DNA from: CAIVVT01 sp963823095
Lineage (GTDB): Bacteria; Acidobacteriota; Terriglobia; Bryobacterales; Bryobacteraceae
DNA: 64,000 nt
Assembly: GCA_963823095.1 (NCBI GenBank)
Contig: CAWGKI010000001.1
Location: 1,054,001-1,118,000 of the forward strand
Direction of reading: 5' to 3'
Of the stretch, positions 28,350 through 37,692 are shown piece after piece. Under the pieces are notes generated by a model. It ran no database searches. It was given only the letters and a program-made list of their open reading frames with translations, and was not told where the DNA came from. Position 1 is the stretch's first letter; every line of letters begins with the position of its first letter. The position numbers were made by a program, and so were the translations under genes.

Positions 28350-28702
28350 GATTGAAACAAAGGGCGAAACCGGAGCTGGGTGAATATAGCTATGCTACTT
28401 GCCCTACAGGCCGGTCGCAAGGCGGGAGCCACAGTGGCCCTGACGAGGATACACCTGTAACAGGACAACCTTCGAGTGAGACGGACCTACTCTTCGCCGC
28501 AGTTGGCGCCTGATCGGTGGCGGCGTCGGGATTCACTGGCCCGATATCGATGAGGATGTTTCCATCGAGAGTTTGCTCTCGATTCGATAATGCGAGCTTG
28601 CTCTCGATCCGATACCAAGAGAGCTTGCTCTCGAACGCAGGACGCTATCCCACATCTGTTATGGGTTTGTAAGGAAGCCCGCTCATGATGGGATGATTGT
28701 GA
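28350..28702. other. Gene-free spacer upstream of kdsD
   Basis: 353 bp between the divergently read adaptor and kdsD genes. It holds the small hairpin array at 28566-28633 and, presumably, both promoters; no convincing -35/-10 pair stands out. Confidence 0.5.
28566..28633. repeat. Three-unit GAGAGCTTGCTCTC hairpin array
   Basis: Three near copies at 28566-28581, 28592-28606 and 28619-28633, each able to form a small stem (best: GAGAGC-TT-GCTCTC), spaced about 27 bases apart and separated by a GATxCGATA word. Not a CRISPR: units and spacers are too short and spacers are similar. Confidence 0.65.
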
Positions 28703-29692
28703 GTGATGGAAACGTCGTTACTCCAATCGGCGCGCCGGGTTTTGCTCGCCGAGGCCCAGGCCCTTCAAGAAGCTTCCTCACGCCTCGATGGCGAGTTTGA
28801 CCGTGCGGTCGATCTGCTTGACGTGCAACAGGGAAAGGTCCTGTTGACCGGCATCGGCAAGTCGGGCATCGTGGCGCAGAAGATTGCCGCCACGTTCTGC
28901 AGTCTTGGCCAGCCTGCCGTCTTTCTGCACCCAGTCGAGGCGCTCCACGGGGACTTAGGGCTGTATTCGCCGGGCGACCCAACCGTGGTGCTTTCCCGCA
29001 GCGGCAATACTGGAGAGCTGCTCCGGCTGGTGGCACAGTTGCGCACACTGGGTTCTCCGGTGATCGGCATTCTGGGGGCGGCCGACTCGGCTCTGGGATC
29101 TTTGATGAACGTCGTGCTGGACGCCTCGGTGCGCGCCGAGGCCGACCCGCACAATTTGGCGCCGACCGCCAGCGCCGTGGTGGCTCTCGGACTTGGCGAC
29201 GCGCTCGCTGTCGGTCTGATGGAACGGCGCGGCTTCACGCCGGAAGATTTCGCCCGCTTCCATCCTTCGGGCCAGCTTGGGCGCAACTTGCGGCTCACCG
29301 TGAGCCAGGTTATGCACCCCTTGCAGAGCGTTGCTGTTGCCGCCGCCGAAGACCCTTTGCGCAAAGTCGTCATCGAAATGACACAACGGTCGCTCGGCGC
29401 GGCCTGCGTGCTCGATCCGGAAGGGCGTTTGATCGGGATCGTCACCGATGGTGACGTACGCCGTGCGTTGCGGAACCACGACGATATTCGCGGCGTTCTG
29501 GCCTGCGATGTCATGACCAGCCGGCCCGCCACCGTGTCGCCGAATGCGAGTGTGCACGAAGCTCTGCGGATCATGGAAGATCGTCCTTCGCAGATCGCGG
29601 TGCTCCCGGTGGTGGACGAAGCGACGAAGCTGTTCGCCGGCCTCGTCCGCTTGCATGATTTATACCAGCAGAATCCCGCGGCGGTTCGCTGA
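28703..29692 (+). CDS. kdsD: Arabinose-5-phosphate isomerase
   Basis: 329 residues (ATG 28703, or the next ATG at 28706). KdsD/KpsF interconverts ribulose-5-phosphate and arabinose-5-phosphate, the first step to Kdo. An N-terminal SIS domain (GKVLLTGIGKSGIVAQKIAA, TVVLSRSGNTGELLRLVAQL, ADPHNLAPTASAVVALGLGD) precedes two CBS domains (VSQVMHPLQSVAVAAAEDPL; VLACDVMTSRPATVSPNASV). FARFHPSGQLGRNL is the family's linker signature. Fits with kdtA and lpxK in the same window as proof of a Kdo-containing outer membrane. Confidence 0.94.
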   Translation: MMETSLLQSARRVLLAEAQALQEASSRLDGEFDRAVDLLDVQQGKVLLTGIGKSGIVAQKIAATFCSLGQPAVFLHPVEALHGDLGLYSPGDPTVVLSRSGNTGELLRLVAQLRTLGSPVIGILGAADSALGSLMNVVLDASVRAEADPHNLAPTASAVVALGLGDALAVGLMERRGFTPEDFARFHPSGQLGRNLRLTVSQVMHPLQSVAVAAAEDPLRKVVIEMTQRSLGAACVLDPEGRLIGIVTDGDVRRALRNHDDIRGVLACDVMTSRPATVSPNASVHEALRIMEDRPSQIAVLPVVDEATKLFAGLVRLHDLYQQNPAAVR

Positions 29693-29732
29693 TTCGACGC
29701 CGCGCATTGCCCGCCCAATAGGCAAACTGGAG

Positions 29733-31823
29733 TTAGCGTTTAACCCGCAGCAAGGCGAGCTGCGAGTTCACAGTCTTCTCGCCCTTCTTAGGCTTCACCC
29801 GCGAATACGTGCCGTCGGAATTCATCCGCCTGGCCTTCACGTTGTCCTGCAAATAGACGGCCAGCAAGCGGTCCCGGATCTGCCGAACCAGGGCCGGCTT
29901 GGTGACGGGGAACAGCACTTCCACGCGACGGTTGATATTGCGCGGCATCATGTCGGCCGACCCGAGATAGATCTCTTCTTCGCCGCCATTCAGGAAATAG
30001 AAAATGCGGCTGTGTTCCAGGAACCGGCCGACAATGCTGGTGACGCGAATGTTCTCGCTGACACCCTTCAACCCAGGCCGCAGACAACAGATGCCGCGTG
30101 CCAGCAGATCCACCTGCACTCCGGCGCGAGAGGCCGCGTAGAGCAGTTTAATGATGCGCTGATCCACGAACGAATTGCACTTGATGACGATGCGCGCCTC
30201 GCGCCCCGCCGCGGCATGCGCGGTCTCGCGCGCAATCATCGCTTCAACGCCTTTGCGCAGATTCGTCGGCGCCACCAGCAGACTCCGGTAGTCGGATTTC
30301 GCCGAGTACCCCGTCAGCGCGTTGAACAGGTGCGTCGCGTCCTCGCCGATCTCCGGGTTTGCAGTGAAGAATCCGAGATCGGTGTACAGATGCGCCGTCA
30401 CCGCGTTGTAGTTGCCCGTGGACATGTGGATGTAGCGCCGCATCACGTTGCCCTCGCGGCGGATCACCAGCGCCACCTTGGCGTGTACCTTCAATCCCAC
30501 CAACCCGTAAACCACATGAACGCCTTCGCGTTCCAGCGCCCGCGCCCACTCGATGTTGCTTTCCTCGTCGAAGCGGGCTTTCAATTCCACCACGGCGGCG
30601 ACCTGCTTGCCCTCTTCGTTCGCTTCGAGCAGCGCTTCGACCACGGGCGAGTTCCGGCCGACGCGATACAGCGTCATCTTAATCGCCAGCACGTCCGGAT
30701 CGCGCGCGGCGGCGCGCAGGAAATCCACCACCGGCTGGAAGCTGCTGTACGGATGGTGCACCAGAATGTCGCCACGGCGAATCGTGGTGAAGATGTCTTC
30801 TCCTTCCTGTGTTTGCGGTAACGGCGAAGGCGTGAAGGGATGATCTTTCAAGTCCGGACGCTCCAGCGAAAGCAGCGCCTTCAGACGGCTCAACGACAGG
30901 GGCCCGTTGACGCGATAGAGTTCGCTGTCGTCGGTCTCGAAATTCGTACGTAGCACGTCGAGCAGGGTATCCGGCATGCCTTCGTCAACTTCCAGCCGCA
31001 CCACCGAGCCGAAGCGCCGCTGGCGCACGCCCTCTTCCACCGTCTCCAGCAGGTCGTCGGCTTCGATCTCCTGAATCGCCATCTCCGCGTCGCGCGTGAC
31101 GTGAAACAGGTGGCTCTCCACCACCTCCATGCCCGGAAAGAGGTTCGGCAGGTGGGCCCGAATCAACTGCTCGATCCAGATGTAGGTGACCGCTTTGTTG
31201 CCGCGCCGCCGGTTCGGCTTTTGCAATGGGATCAACTGCGGCAGGGAGGGCGGAACCTTCACGCGCGCGAACCGCTCCTCGTCCTCCGCATCGCGAATCA
31301 GCACGCTCAGATTCAGACTCAGATTCGAGATATGTGGAAACGGCCGTCCAGGATCTACTGCCAGCGGAGTCAGCACGGGGAAAAGCGAGTCTTCAAAATA
31401 CCTGGTCGCGACTTCCTTCTGTTCGTCGGTGAGCTGGTCGTAATCGCGAACGCAAATGCCCTCCTGTTCGAGTTCTTTGAGAAGATCGCGAAGGCAGCCG
31501 TGCGACTCCTCCAGCAATTGTTCGTACACGCCACGAATCGCTTCGAGCTGCTGCGACGGCGACATCTTCTCCGGCCCTGTTTCCAGCGCGCCCGATTCCA
31601 ACTGGCTCAGCAGGCCCGCTACACGGACCATGAAGAACTCGTCGAGGTTCGATCCGAGAATGGACAGAAACTTGACGCGTTCTAGCAGAGGATTGGTGCG
31701 ATCTTTGGCCTCTTCGAGAACCCGCCTCTGGAATTCCAGCAGACTCAGCTCCCGGTTCACGTACAATGCAGGGTCATCAAGCGACGTTGACGGAGCCGTT
31801 TTCTTCTTAGGGGTTCTCAGCAT
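29733..31823 (-). CDS. ppk1: Polyphosphate kinase 1
   Basis: 696 residues, intact. NRELSLLEFQRRVLEEAKDR opens the N-terminal domain; FLSILGSNLDEFFMVRVAGL and DPGRPFPHISNLSLNLSV are typical. The catalytic part shows IKMTLYRVGRNSPVVEALLE, VVELKARFDEESNIEWARAL, GLKVHAKVALVIRRE with the autophosphorylated histidine, and YIHMSTGNYNAVTAHLYTDL. It reversibly makes long-chain polyphosphate from ATP and usually sits at the membrane. Convergent with kdsD, 40 bp apart. No ppx or phoU is adjacent. Confidence 0.96.
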   Translation of the reverse strand: MLRTPKKKTAPSTSLDDPALYVNRELSLLEFQRRVLEEAKDRTNPLLERVKFLSILGSNLDEFFMVRVAGLLSQLESGALETGPEKMSPSQQLEAIRGVYEQLLEESHGCLRDLLKELEQEGICVRDYDQLTDEQKEVATRYFEDSLFPVLTPLAVDPGRPFPHISNLSLNLSVLIRDAEDEERFARVKVPPSLPQLIPLQKPNRRRGNKAVTYIWIEQLIRAHLPNLFPGMEVVESHLFHVTRDAEMAIQEIEADDLLETVEEGVRQRRFGSVVRLEVDEGMPDTLLDVLRTNFETDDSELYRVNGPLSLSRLKALLSLERPDLKDHPFTPSPLPQTQEGEDIFTTIRRGDILVHHPYSSFQPVVDFLRAAARDPDVLAIKMTLYRVGRNSPVVEALLEANEEGKQVAAVVELKARFDEESNIEWARALEREGVHVVYGLVGLKVHAKVALVIRREGNVMRRYIHMSTGNYNAVTAHLYTDLGFFTANPEIGEDATHLFNALTGYSAKSDYRSLLVAPTNLRKGVEAMIARETAHAAAGREARIVIKCNSFVDQRIIKLLYAASRAGVQVDLLARGICCLRPGLKGVSENIRVTSIVGRFLEHSRIFYFLNGGEEEIYLGSADMMPRNINRRVEVLFPVTKPALVRQIRDRLLAVYLQDNVKARRMNSDGTYSRVKPKKGEKTVNSQLALLRVKR

Positions 31824-31902
31824 GCAGCAAGAATCAGGTTAGCGAATCGCAATGCCGCAAGTGTGACGGCGTTGACGCGGGCGCGTGGTGCGGCAGGCGC
31901 TT

Positions 31903-32002
31903 GGTGGGGCAGGCTTCAGCCTGCGCGGGGCATTCAGCCCCGCCCTCTTGTCCGGAAGGGCCGGTTGAAACCGGTCCGCAGGCTGAAGGCCCGCCCCGCA
32001 CA
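31903..32002. repeat. Palindromic element, TTCA-loop family
   Basis: Contains the perfect hairpin GCAGGCT-TC-AGCCTGC, then GGGGC-ATTCA-GCCCC, CCGGTT-GA-AACCGG and AGGCTGAAGGCC, in the same order as 4186-4288. Ends GGTGGGGCAGG / CCCGCCCCGC are partly decayed. Lies between ppk1 and the GH2 gene. Confidence 0.8.
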
Positions 32003-32010
32003 CGGCATGG

Positions 32011-34707
32011 TCATCTCTCACATGCCTTCAGCGAACACTCGCCACCGACCGGCTTCGCGGAGACGTTCCAGCCGTCCACTTCCACGGTGAGCGGGCGCGT
32101 ACCGGCGTCGGCCTTACGGTACGTCGCGGCGATCTCGCGCTTCTCGCCCGGCATCAGCGCAAAGTAGTTGTCTTCCCACAGCACGGGCAGGACTTCCCGT
32201 GCTCGCCCCTCGGGACCTGCCGCCGGGCGGATCGCTTTCAGGTGAACGGTGAAGGCCAGGTTCTTGCCCGGATTCTCCACCACCACGCGCGTCACACCAT
32301 CGTCTCCGTTCGACTCCGACGTCGCGGAGAGTTTCAACTCTACTGCCGGTAGAGTGCCCAATCCAGCGAATTCGGCATGCGAGGTCACCGGCGTGTGGTA
32401 CCAGGTGGAGTGGTCGAAGTCCATCACGTCCGGTTTGGTCGAGAGCCAGTAGAAGTTCGTACCGATCGTCTTGCCCGCCGCATCCGACAGGCTCAGCCGC
32501 ACGAAATAAGTCGGGCTCAGCCCATCGATTTCCGGTACGGTGAAGACTTTGACGACGCCGTCCGACGGCACGTCTGCGGCCACTTCCCGCGAGAACTTCT
32601 CGCTGAGATCGAGGTTGTAGATCTTGGCCGACGCTTTCAGTCCCTGGAAGTCCTTGTAGTACGAGTTGACGACCGCCACCGAGCGGTCGTCGTAGGAGTA
32701 CTGAATGTGGATCGGCTCGCAGCCCTTCTTTGCGCCGAAATACGAACCGCCGGGCCGCATGTAGGAGTCGAACAGGTGCCAGATCATTGATGGCCACGCG
32801 TTGTTCAGCATCCACTGGATCACTCCCGTGGACTCGTATTTGTTGCGCCCGAACGCCTCGAACATCGCGCGCTCGCCTTCGTAGGCCAGCAACTGCGCTT
32901 TCATGGCGTACTCCTCCACGCTCTTGGATTCGCCGTAGCGGGCATTCAGCGCGCCGGTGAACAGGTCGAGGTTACCAAAGACGCCACCGCCGGCGTGAAA
33001 CTCCCAGGCTGAGTTGATGGGCCACAAACGGTCGGCCGGCAGCATCTCGCGCAGGCTCTCCACCGGCGGTACGGCCGCTCCGGGACTCACCTCCGTATCA
33101 AAGCCATACGCGCCTCCGAACTTCGTGTCGAGCAGCCAGTAAGATGGCGGCACGTAATCATAGGGCCCCAGCATCTTCACGCCCGTTTCACCCGTCACCG
33201 TGGTCGTCTTCGTTGTCGCTGAGGACTGGTAGGGGTTCGGCCAGTTCAGCTCCTTGAGGATGCCGATGTACATCGTTTCAACGTCGGCGGGTGGCGGGTT
33301 GTCGCTGCCGTTCATCCAGTCGAAAACCGATGGGTGATTTCGCAGACGGCGAATCTGATCGCGCAACGACTCGGCCGCGATCAAACGGTCTTCGTCGTCC
33401 CAGGCGTCCCATTTTTCCCAGTGGTCGCAACAACACCAGCCGGCCATCACGAGAATGCCGTACTCGTCGGCGAGGCGGAAGAAGTTTTCGTCTTCCAGCT
33501 TGCCCTCCAGCCTCACCGTGTTCAGGTTCATATCGCGGACGTACTTGAAAAGCGCCTCCTGCTTGTCCGGCCAGGATCGCAAAAACATGTCGAACGTATA
33601 GCCGCCGCCGCGAATCAGGATGTTCTTCCCGTTGATCTTGAACAGGCGGTGTTTCTGCGCGTCAAGCTCGCCGCTGACTTCGCGGATGCCGAAGCGCGTC
33701 TCCAACTGGTCCGAGATTGCATTACCCGCTTCAAACTGCAGCTTCAAGCCATACAGGTTTTGCGGACCGACCTGCGCCGGCCACCAGAGACGTGGACTGG
33801 CAATGGTCAATTGCGCGAACTGTTCCGGCGTGAAGGTCACTACCTTCGTCTCGTCGCGATCGAGCGAGACGTTCTGCGAGAAGCGAATGTCTTCAATCTC
33901 GCCGCTCAATACGCCCTTCACCGCATGGTTGGCCGTGTTCCGCAATTCCGCCGTCACCGTCAAGTGCGCCTTGTCGAGAGCCGGCATATCGAGCTTGGAG
34001 ATCACCTGCGGAAAACGCATGGCAATTGGTCCGCTGGCCGTCAGATAGACGTCGCGCCAGATGCCCATCCCTTTGTCGGGGGGAGATGGATTCCAGTCCA
34101 CGAACGTGATAGCGAGGTCCTCGGGAGTCGGCGGAAAAACTTCAACCGCGAGTCCATTCGGAGATCCTGGCATCGCAATTCCCGTCACGTCGAACTCGAA
34201 CAGACGCCACGCTCCCGCAACCTTCTGCGAGTCCGCGATGAGCTTCCCGTTCAGCCATACATTGGCACGGAAGTTGATGCCGTCGAAGTGCAGTTGAACG
34301 CGCCGGTCCTTGTACTCCGCGGGAGGCGTGAACTGCGTGCGGTACCACCACGACGAGCGGAACGGACTGCCGGGCGGCATCGGAATATTCGAAAAATTGT
34401 AGCCAATCGGATAGCTGGTACCGGCCACCGCGCGCAGGTTCATGCCGACGAACGGATCGGCGTACACGTGGTCCGCCACCAGCGCCGCCATCACTGTGGA
34501 CGGCATCTTCGCGGGGTACCAATGCTTCGGCTGGAACGAGGCCGATGAGATCGCCTCGCCCTTTTGCGCAACTTCGGTGGAAGGTTGGATGAACCAGCCG
34601 TCGCTCAGTGTCATTTTCGCCGGCGGCGCGGTCTCGCGAGGCGCGGCCGCCATAACGCTCAAACCGGCAACGGCAAACGGGACCACGATGGAAGCCAGCT
34701 TACTCAT
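32011..34707 (-). CDS. Secreted GH2 exo-beta-D-glucosaminidase-like enzyme
   Basis: 898 residues, intact, from ATG 34707 with signal peptide (SIVVPFAVAGLSVMAAA). Sugar-binding jelly roll (YRTQFTPPAEYKDRRVQLHF, ANVWLNGKLIADSQ), Ig domain with LWWPAQVGPQNLYGLKLQFE, TIM barrel starting INGKNILIRGGGYTFDMF. The pair WMNGSDNPP (acid/base Asp, about 33290-33310) and FDTEVSPG (nucleophile Glu, about 33083-33103) is the arrangement seen in CsxA-type exo-glucosaminidases, which use Asp where other GH2 enzymes have Asn-Glu. It would release glucosamine from chitosan-like ends. Downstream of a Gfo/Idh gene in the same direction and divergent from a ROK regulator. Confidence 0.82.
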   Translation of the reverse strand: MSKLASIVVPFAVAGLSVMAAAPRETAPPAKMTLSDGWFIQPSTEVAQKGEAISSASFQPKHWYPAKMPSTVMAALVADHVYADPFVGMNLRAVAGTSYPIGYNFSNIPMPPGSPFRSSWWYRTQFTPPAEYKDRRVQLHFDGINFRANVWLNGKLIADSQKVAGAWRLFEFDVTGIAMPGSPNGLAVEVFPPTPEDLAITFVDWNPSPPDKGMGIWRDVYLTASGPIAMRFPQVISKLDMPALDKAHLTVTAELRNTANHAVKGVLSGEIEDIRFSQNVSLDRDETKVVTFTPEQFAQLTIASPRLWWPAQVGPQNLYGLKLQFEAGNAISDQLETRFGIREVSGELDAQKHRLFKINGKNILIRGGGYTFDMFLRSWPDKQEALFKYVRDMNLNTVRLEGKLEDENFFRLADEYGILVMAGWCCCDHWEKWDAWDDEDRLIAAESLRDQIRRLRNHPSVFDWMNGSDNPPPADVETMYIGILKELNWPNPYQSSATTKTTTVTGETGVKMLGPYDYVPPSYWLLDTKFGGAYGFDTEVSPGAAVPPVESLREMLPADRLWPINSAWEFHAGGGVFGNLDLFTGALNARYGESKSVEEYAMKAQLLAYEGERAMFEAFGRNKYESTGVIQWMLNNAWPSMIWHLFDSYMRPGGSYFGAKKGCEPIHIQYSYDDRSVAVVNSYYKDFQGLKASAKIYNLDLSEKFSREVAADVPSDGVVKVFTVPEIDGLSPTYFVRLSLSDAAGKTIGTNFYWLSTKPDVMDFDHSTWYHTPVTSHAEFAGLGTLPAVELKLSATSESNGDDGVTRVVVENPGKNLAFTVHLKAIRPAAGPEGRAREVLPVLWEDNYFALMPGEKREIAATYRKADAGTRPLTVEVDGWNVSAKPVGGECSLKACER

Positions 34708-34823
34708 GGAAATCTCCCATTGAACAGTTGAGCACAGGCGACGATTGACTGATAAAACAAAAACGGGCGGAATCGTTCGTGCCCATCACGCGACTCCGCC
34801 CAACTCTTATCGCCGACAGTCCA

Positions 34824-36017
34824 TCAAGCCGTTGTGAGAAGGTCAGGGCTCAGACGAACCTTGCGGCCCTGGAGATAGGCCAGGTTAGCGAGGTGCGGTC
34901 CGGCAACCGCGCGCTGCGCGATTTCGACCGTGCAGTTCGGCTGCTGCCTTGTCTTCAAGCATTCCAGGAAGTTGTCAATGTGCGATTCGACGGGGATGCC
35001 GCCCTTGTACGTCATCACCGGCTCCCTTTTCTCGTTGGCGGGCTCGCCGAAGACCTCGAAACCTTCTTCGTTCATGATCAAGGTTCCGCCGTCGCCGAGG
35101 AACGTGATGGACCAGCCGTTCTCGTAAGAGCTGCAGTAGTCCAACGACCAGGTGGCCAGGTACTTCTCAAACTCGAACGACGCCATGAACACGTCCGGCC
35201 CTTCCTGGCCGATCGATTTCGCGATGTAGCCCTGACAGACAGCGGCGGTGGGCGGCGGAGACTTCATCAGCCGGATCACGGTGTCCATCAGGTGCGCACC
35301 CTGGTCCGTCATGTTGCCGCCGGCATAGTCCCAGAAGTGCCGCCAAGCGCGATAGCGCCGCGGCTCGACCTCGCGCTTGGGCGCAGTGCCCAGGAAGCGG
35401 TCCCAATCGATCTTGCCGGGCAGCGGAGAGTTGTCGAGCGGCCGGGCGATGTTCCAGTGCCACTGCGCCTTCACCAGTTCCACGCGGCCCAACATGCCTT
35501 CGTCGATCGCCTCTTCCGCCTTGTGGACCATCAGAGAACTGCGCCGCTGATGCCCAATCTGGACGATCTGCTTGGTGTTGGCCGCCCGCTTGCGCATCTT
35601 ATCGGCTTCTTCCAAAGTCCTCGACAGCGGCTTCTCCGCATAGACGTCCTTTTTCGCGTCTAGCGATGCGAAGAGCATCGGCATGTGGTGATGGTCGGGC
35701 CCGGCCAGCACTACGAAGTCGATCCCCGGTTGCGCGAGGAGTTCATGATAATCGGCATAACCCTTCGCGTCCGGTGAGTCCTTGAGAGCCTCTTGGAGGT
35801 TCGGCTCGTACACGTCGCACATGGCTACGGGCTGGCAACCCGTCTTGATGAATTTCTTATTCAGATAGCGGCCGCGTCCGCCAGTGGCGATAACGCCGTA
35901 GGCCGGACGATCGTTGGCTCCGAAGGCGCTGCGCGGCACGAACAGCGGCGCGACGGCAAACGTGGCAGCCGGCACGGCGACGCCCTTCAGAAAGTCTCTT
36001 CGGTTTGAATCCTGCAC
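34824..36017 (-). CDS. Tat-exported Gfo/Idh/MocA oxidoreductase
   Basis: 397 residues from GTG 36017, which has AGGAGG seven bases upstream; an open extension to 36284 lacks family sequence. NRRDFLKGVAVPAATFAVAP is a twin-arginine signal. AYGVIATGGRGRYLNKKFIK is the NAD(P)-binding Rossmann turn; DVYAEKPLSRTLEEADKMRK carries the conserved EKP. The C-terminal domain begins near GHQRRSSLMVHKAEEAIDEG and includes WDYAGGNMTDQGAHLMDTVI. Exported relatives in Acidobacteria and Planctomycetes act on sugars or glycosides outside the cytoplasm. First gene of an operon with the exo-glucosaminidase 116 bp downstream; probably controlled by the divergent ROK protein. Confidence 0.9.
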   Translation of the reverse strand: MQDSNRRDFLKGVAVPAATFAVAPLFVPRSAFGANDRPAYGVIATGGRGRYLNKKFIKTGCQPVAMCDVYEPNLQEALKDSPDAKGYADYHELLAQPGIDFVVLAGPDHHHMPMLFASLDAKKDVYAEKPLSRTLEEADKMRKRAANTKQIVQIGHQRRSSLMVHKAEEAIDEGMLGRVELVKAQWHWNIARPLDNSPLPGKIDWDRFLGTAPKREVEPRRYRAWRHFWDYAGGNMTDQGAHLMDTVIRLMKSPPPTAAVCQGYIAKSIGQEGPDVFMASFEFEKYLATWSLDYCSSYENGWSITFLGDGGTLIMNEEGFEVFGEPANEKREPVMTYKGGIPVESHIDNFLECLKTRQQPNCTVEIAQRAVAGPHLANLAYLQGRKVRLSPDLLTTA

Positions 36018-36171
36018 ACGAACCTCCTGGCATCGGCGAAGCCCTATCGAAGCAGCATGAGGATGTTGTCCGAAAGGTTCTGGCCCGCCCGGACAGACTC
36101 GCGCGCAAGGCCATGCGACTGCCACGACAATTATGTTGCTCCGGAATACTAAAAGACAATAGGCTACGAGT
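36018..36171. promoter_or_regulatory. Divergent control region of the Gfo/Idh-GH2 operon and ROK gene
   Basis: 154 bp between two outward starts. The AGGAGG of the oxidoreductase lies at its left edge. ROK regulators usually bind such shared regions; I could not pick out a convincing palindromic operator by eye. Confidence 0.45.
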
Positions 36172-37446
36172 ATGGGACTGCTGTCAGGCAAACCGATTTC
36201 CGGAAAAACGGGCGAGAAAAAGCAGAGCGGCAGAGCCGGCCGCGCGATCGCCTCCACGGCCAGTCCATCGACCATTCGCGACATTAACCGTTCGATCCTG
36301 CTGAACCTGATCCGATTGCATCAGCCCGTCTCTCGCGCGCGCCTTGCGGTTATGACCGGCATGTTTCGAAGTTCTATTTCCGACATCGTTAAGGAACTGG
36401 TAGACGCGGGACTCCTGGTGGAAAAGCGGGCGACGCCGGAAGGACGCGGTCGTGTCCCGGTGCTGCTCTCCTTGAACGATCGAGGCTTCGAAGTCATCGG
36501 GGTCAGCGTGCGCTTCGACCAGACGACCGTAGCCGAGGCCGGGCTGACCGGAAAGACGGGAGCCACGCTTTCATTCCCGACGCCGGATACGCCCGATGAA
36601 CTCGTGGCCCAACTCGCCGCGGCCGCGGCCAAATTGAGCGCCGGGAGCGGGAAGCAGCCTTCCAAGTCCATCCAACACATCGGCGTGAGCGTCCCTGGCC
36701 TGGTTGACGCAAACTCAGGCCGCGTGCGCTGGCTTCCACGCCTCCCGTCCTATTCCAACTTCGATCTGGCCTCGGCCATGAAACGCGCGCTGGGTGCACC
36801 CGTGGCCGTGGACAACGACGCTAATCTCGGTGCGCTCGCGGAGGTCACCATCGCCTTATCCGAGCACGATAGTCTGAGGGACTTCGTCTTCCTCGATCTG
36901 GGCGCCGAAGGCGTCGGCGGCGGCGTGGTGCTGAACGGGGAGCTTTATCGAGGCCACGATGCCACGCTGGCGGGCGAGTTCGGGCATATGGTGATCGACG
37001 CGAACGGTTTGGAGTGCAGTTGCGGCCGCAGAGGCTGTTGGGAGATGTATGTCTCGGACCGCTCCACGCTGCGGCGTTATAGCGAAATGACGGGAGTTCC
37101 GGCGAAGAGCTACGGCGAGTTTCTGCATGCCGTGGCGGAGGGTAACCCGCTGGCACACTCCTGCCTGCGGGAAGTCGCGCGGTTCATCGCCGTTGGCCTG
37201 ACCAACATCGCCTACACGCTCAACCCCGCTGCCATCGTGGTCTCGGGCCGCATTCGCGATGCGTGGCAGGCTGTTTCTCCAGTAGTCGAGGAGGCGTTTG
37301 CGGCGACGCGGCTGTTGCTCCCGGTCCGGAAATCCAGGCTGACGTCAGAGGAACTGTTCCTACAGGGGGCGATCCTGCTCGCGCTGAGCCGGGCCTTCTC
37401 CCAACCGGATATCGGGTTGTACTCCACAGCAACCGCGCGGGCATAA
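36172..37446 (+). CDS. ROK-family transcriptional regulator (NagC/XylR-like)
   Basis: 424 residues from ATG 36172. Winged helix-turn-helix at about 35-105 (TIRDINRSILLNLIRLHQPV, SRARLAVMTGMFRSSISDIV), then a ROK sugar-kinase-like domain: IGVSVPGLVDANSGRVRWLP, VAVDNDANLGALAE, DLGAEGVGGGVVLNGELYRG, GEFGHMVIDANG and the zinc site CSCGRRGCWEMY. The N-terminal DNA-binding domain makes it a repressor or activator responding to a sugar or amino sugar, not a kinase. Divergent from the exo-glucosaminidase operon, which it likely controls. Confidence 0.9.
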   Translation: MGLLSGKPISGKTGEKKQSGRAGRAIASTASPSTIRDINRSILLNLIRLHQPVSRARLAVMTGMFRSSISDIVKELVDAGLLVEKRATPEGRGRVPVLLSLNDRGFEVIGVSVRFDQTTVAEAGLTGKTGATLSFPTPDTPDELVAQLAAAAAKLSAGSGKQPSKSIQHIGVSVPGLVDANSGRVRWLPRLPSYSNFDLASAMKRALGAPVAVDNDANLGALAEVTIALSEHDSLRDFVFLDLGAEGVGGGVVLNGELYRGHDATLAGEFGHMVIDANGLECSCGRRGCWEMYVSDRSTLRRYSEMTGVPAKSYGEFLHAVAEGNPLAHSCLREVARFIAVGLTNIAYTLNPAAIVVSGRIRDAWQAVSPVVEEAFAATRLLLPVRKSRLTSEELFLQGAILLALSRAFSQPDIGLYSTATARA

Positions 37447-37465
37447 CGAACGGAGGCGGACCGTA

Positions 37466-37679
37466 CCTGGGAACGCCGGTCTCCAGATCGGCTCCGGCCA
37501 GCTCACACTTCGGCTGCCGGAGACCCCAGCAGACTTCCGGGGGCGCAAAAGCGCACTTGAGTTGCCGCTCGCGCGGGCGCACGGAGCCGATCATCATCGC
37601 TCGGTGGTTGTTCTCGGTGGTGGCGTCGTTGCCGCTCGCGCGGGCGCACGGAGCCGATCTGGAGAACGGCGTTCCCAGG
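37466..37679. repeat. Palindromic element, CCAGA-loop family, with internal direct repeat
   Basis: Ends CCTGGGAACGCCGG and its inverted partner (37653-37679) enclose 214 bp. Just inside each end is the word GATCTGGAGATC or a one-base variant. A 32-bp direct repeat occupies 37561-37592 and 37628-37659. Related full element at 40604-40685, half copies at 46467-46536. Confidence 0.8.
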
Positions 37680-37692
37680 AGTCGCGGCTCCG

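Noticed and set aside
28566..28633. CRISPR array
   Set aside because: Only three units of about 15 bases, spacers near 12 bases and similar to each other, no cas genes.
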